A stretch of DNA of 64,000 bases. Source: Capillidium heterosporum. Lineage: Eukaryota; Entomophthoromycota; Entomophthoromycetes; Entomophthorales; Capillidiaceae. The position numbers were made by a program, and so were the translations under genes. The notes below the pieces were generated by a model. The model searched no databases, was not told where the DNA came from, and saw only the letters and a program-made list of their open reading frames with translations. Location: NCBI GenBank assembly GCA_016630905.1, contig WBMQ01000014.1, positions 868,001-932,000 on the forward strand. Reading direction: 5' to 3'. Positions 61,201 to 64,000 of the stretch are shown here, in pieces (position 1 is the first letter of the stretch; the number at the start of each line of letters is the position of its first letter).

Positions 61201-64000
61201 ATGCTAAAAAACATCAAGTCTACCAAGTTAGGGTCAGTGCTGGTCATTGCCCAAGTTTTAGTCGCGGTAATCAGTGGTTATCAAAGTTGTCAACATGTTC
61301 TAGGCAAAGCGGATGGATGCCAGATACAAGAGTCTAACAACAATCCGGCAGCTCTAACTAGAAGGGATGACAGTATGTTTGACTTAGATTCAGATTTTGA
61401 CACGCCAGCATCTACCAAGAAGTCGAGTCGTAAGGGTTATGACATGTATCCTGTAAAGCCCAAAGCCGACAAAGCCTTCCGACCTGATGACAGCTCGTCC
61501 CCAAGCGAGGAAGAAGAAGAGGTTATTATCGAGACTTTCGCTCCAGTAACTCGCAAGTTTACCAAGAGTCGAACTTCGTTCACAAAAACTTTCGACCCAA
61601 CTACCATCGAAGGAGATGAAGTAGAGATTGAGGTGGTTACTAACACCAAGAAGAATAGTAAGAAGACGCCGGCTACCAAGACTTCAGTCGAAACTTATAC
61701 CGATGAGGAAATTGTCGTCGAAACCCAAGCACCTATAACCAAGAAGGGTGTTAAAACTAAAGTATCCACCTTGACAATGGTTGAAGCTGGAGATAAAGAC
61801 GATGAGGAGGTTGAAGTTGAAACCATCACTAACATCAAAAAGGGTAGCAAAACTGTCAAGGCTGTCGGATCTGGTAGCTACGGCGATTCGGATGAATCCT
61901 ATCTGGAAATTGAGACCCTCAAAAATGGTAGCAAAATTACTAAAACCAAGAGGCGCTCAGAAGCATCCAAGGCAACTGCAGCTGGTGGCGACGGTATGGA
62001 AGAGTATGAAGAGGTTGAAGTATTAGCTGACGGACGTAAAATTACAAGAATCAAACGACGGATCTCAGTTGTCAAGCTCACTCCTACACCTGCACCTACC
62101 CCAGCAGCCAGCCCAGGCACTGCTGACAACGTTTATGAGGAAGTTGAAACCCTAGCCAACGGAAGCAAAATTACCAAAACTAAGAAACGTATTAGCACCA
62201 TTAAGCCGACCTCGGGAGTCAAGGAAAATGGTGGCAAGGTAGAAATTCCACCAGCTAACATCCAGGCCCAGAAGCCTATTGACAAAGTATCCATTGCTGG
62301 TAATGGTGGGGACAAAGCTGCCATCAAGACCCAAAAGATAACCGAGGGTAAGAAACCTCCGGTAACCAAATCTAGTGCCCAAACCATTGTTGAGAAGAAG
62401 AACGACGCCAAAACACCAACTCCAACCACCAAAAAGCTGGTCAAGACGAAGAAAATCACTTCTACTTCAGTGGAGACTGATTCCAGCGGGGACGAAGTCG
62501 AAGTCAGCGTCGTCACCAACATCAAAAAGAAAATATATATTGAAACGCAATCTCCAACCACCCAGAAGATAACCCGCAAGAAGGCTTCAGTCGGTACAGC
62601 CACCAACGTCACCACTGAAGGTGAGGACAAAACAGTCGTCAAAACTCAGAAAATAAATAAGAGCAAGAAGCCACCGGTAACTAAATTCGATGTCCAAACT
62701 TTGACCGAGGATGAAGAGGTAGTTGAAGCACCAGCCCTCACCACCAAGAAAGTCATCAAAACGCGACAGGTGACCTCGACTTCAACTGAGACGGAAGGTA
62801 ATGGAGATGAGGTGGAGGTCAATGTTGTTACCAACATCAAAAAGAAGACAAAGTCCACCAGTCCCACACCTACCTCGAACTACATAACTGATGTCGGTTC
62901 GGAGGAAGAAGAGATAGTTGAGACTTTGGCACCTGTCACTCGCAAGATAACCAAGAAGAAACCGGTGACTAAGACTACAGTGGAAACTCAAGTCGAAGGT
63001 GAAGGTAAAGAAGTTGATTCTAAACAAACCAAACGTGTCACCAAGAAGAAGTCGGAGGGAGAAGGTAGTGAGGAAGGTGAAGAGATGGAGATCATCTCCA
63101 CCATCCATCGCAAATCTAAGTCCAAACAGCCTACCAAGACGGCTGGCTCCAGCGAAGACGAAGTCGTAGTTGAAACCTTAGCACCCAAAACCCGCGAAGT
63201 AAAGGGTGAGAATGGTGACGACGAAGAGGAAGTGGAAATCAACGTAGTATCTACTGTAAAGCGCCATAAAACCAAAACCGAGATTGACTATGGCACCATC
63301 AAGCCTACCAAGAAAAAAACCGTCCGGACCAAAATCAACACCATCGTCGTAGATGTCGATGAAGGTGAGGAAGGTGGGGAGGGTGAGGAAGTCGAAGTAG
63401 TCACCAACCGTAAAACCAAGAAGAAGGCCACGACCAAACCTACTCCAACCACGTCTACCGACGATGGCAGTGATGAAGAAACCATCATCGAAACTCCACC
63501 CCCAATCACTAAGCGTATAACCAAGGTGAAAACCAAAGTTCAAGCTTCAAGTGCTCAAGGTGGGGAAAGCGAGAGCGAAGACCAAGAAGTCGAAGTCAGC
63601 ACTATAAAGCACACCAAAAAGAAGACAGTTACACTTAAACCTACTCCTACCGACGAAGCGGAACCTAATCCAGCCTCATACAATGTAACCAAAACACGTA
63701 AAACTATCCGTACCGTTGTCGCTGGTGAAGATCAAGAAGGAGGTGAAGAAGTTGAAGTATCTACCATCAAGCGAACCAAGAAAAAAACCAAGACTATTGA
63801 GGTAACTAGTACCTACGGACCTACCGTTACCGTTACCGAATACGGTGGCAAGGGTGGTACTACGACTACAACTTACACTGCTCCTCCTAAAGAAGAAAAG
63901 GCTTCAATTACCGATAAGTTCAAATATGAAGGGAGTAGTCGACGTGGTAGACCTTACCACCCTAGGTACGATGAGAACCCCAACTTTGTAAATGGAGTGG
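61201..64000 (+). CDS. Large secreted Lys/Glu/Thr-rich repeat protein (partial, runs off window)
   Basis: An uninterrupted frame of 933 codons from the ATG at 61201 with no stop before the window ends. I checked it codon by codon. Residues 1-27 form a signal peptide (basic MLKNIKSTK, then hydrophobic GSVLVIAQVLVAVISG), followed by a short Cys-containing stretch. From about residue 95 the protein consists of some fifteen imperfect repeats, each an acidic-hydrophobic half (EEVEVETI, DEVEVSVV, EEEIVETLAPVT) and a basic half (TNIKKK, RKITKKK, KITKTKRR) with Thr/Pro-rich linkers (TPTPAPTPA, KPTPT). Dibasic and tribasic sites (KRR, KKR) recur. A Gly/Thr/Tyr-rich stretch (TSTYGPTVTVTEYGG) appears near residue 870. 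No known domain is recognised. A cell-wall or extracellular structural protein, adhesin, or Kex2-processed precursor are possibilities, none proven. Codon use and frame integrity argue for a real gene. Confidence 0.85.
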   Translation, partial: MLKNIKSTKLGSVLVIAQVLVAVISGYQSCQHVLGKADGCQIQESNNNPAALTRRDDSMFDLDSDFDTPASTKKSSRKGYDMYPVKPKADKAFRPDDSSSPSEEEEEVIIETFAPVTRKFTKSRTSFTKTFDPTTIEGDEVEIEVVTNTKKNSKKTPATKTSVETYTDEEIVVETQAPITKKGVKTKVSTLTMVEAGDKDDEEVEVETITNIKKGSKTVKAVGSGSYGDSDESYLEIETLKNGSKITKTKRRSEASKATAAGGDGMEEYEEVEVLADGRKITRIKRRISVVKLTPTPAPTPAASPGTADNVYEEVETLANGSKITKTKKRISTIKPTSGVKENGGKVEIPPANIQAQKPIDKVSIAGNGGDKAAIKTQKITEGKKPPVTKSSAQTIVEKKNDAKTPTPTTKKLVKTKKITSTSVETDSSGDEVEVSVVTNIKKKIYIETQSPTTQKITRKKASVGTATNVTTEGEDKTVVKTQKINKSKKPPVTKFDVQTLTEDEEVVEAPALTTKKVIKTRQVTSTSTETEGNGDEVEVNVVTNIKKKTKSTSPTPTSNYITDVGSEEEEIVETLAPVTRKITKKKPVTKTTVETQVEGEGKEVDSKQTKRVTKKKSEGEGSEEGEEMEIISTIHRKSKSKQPTKTAGSSEDEVVVETLAPKTREVKGENGDDEEEVEINVVSTVKRHKTKTEIDYGTIKPTKKKTVRTKINTIVVDVDEGEEGGEGEEVEVVTNRKTKKKATTKPTPTTSTDDGSDEETIIETPPPITKRITKVKTKVQASSAQGGESESEDQEVEVSTIKHTKKKTVTLKPTPTDEAEPNPASYNVTKTRKTIRTVVAGEDQEGGEEVEVSTIKRTKKKTKTIEVTSTYGPTVTVTEYGGKGGTTTTTYTAPPKEEKASITDKFKYEGSSRRGRPYHPRYDENPNFVNGV

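Noticed and set aside
61437-63543. Several minus-strand open frames rich in Ser/Thr/Val
   Set aside because: They are antisense shadows of the 933-codon plus-strand repeat protein; repeats in one strand create long open frames in the other.

Overview
The window looks like nuclear DNA of a filamentous or zygomycete-grade fungus. It contains a 14-3-3 gene, a Rab6/Ypt6 GTPase, an Atg22-type transporter, a MOSC-domain protein, a short CREB/ATF-like bZIP factor and a secreted subtilase. Introns are very short (31-54 nt where I placed both splice sites of a non-first intron). The rest is a large AT-rich compartment built from decayed transposable elements. I cannot name the species; an early-diverging lineage is a guess from the subtilase type.

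Layout. 1-39,000 is gene-free and very AT-rich. It holds a dead Ty3/gypsy element (1-3,960), layered solo LTRs of at least four families (called A to D here), relics of piggyBac, Mutator-like and Tc1/mariner transposases, one 5.7-kb stretch with no recognisable element (14,300-20,040), and one recent full-length Ty3/gypsy chromovirus (26,968-33,458, minus strand) with 929-bp LTRs and a CTAAA target duplication. 39,400-47,860 is a gene island: Atg22-like (-), subtilase (+), 14-3-3 (+), MOSC protein (+). 47,900-50,600 is again LTR debris. 50,600-54,240 is unique DNA with the bZIP gene (-). 54,240-58,450 is LTR debris. 58,900-64,000 holds Rab6 (+) and the start of a very long secreted, charged repeat protein (+) that runs off the window.

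Two themes stand out. First, transposon copies show a RIP-like excess of C:G to T:A transitions. This explains nearly every lesion I can read: Trp to stop, Arg to stop, His to Tyr, and loss of catalytic Asp/Glu in six separate transposon enzymes. Host genes next door are untouched. Second, two otherwise good host genes (subtilase and 14-3-3) each carry one extra T that breaks the frame, so either the assembly has errors or the frames are bridged in some other way.

The host genes are unrelated housekeeping or secretory functions and do not form an operon-like unit. The strongest candidate for something undescribed is the open frame from 61,201 to the window edge (933 codons so far): signal peptide followed by many imperfect repeats alternating acidic and lysine-rich segments.
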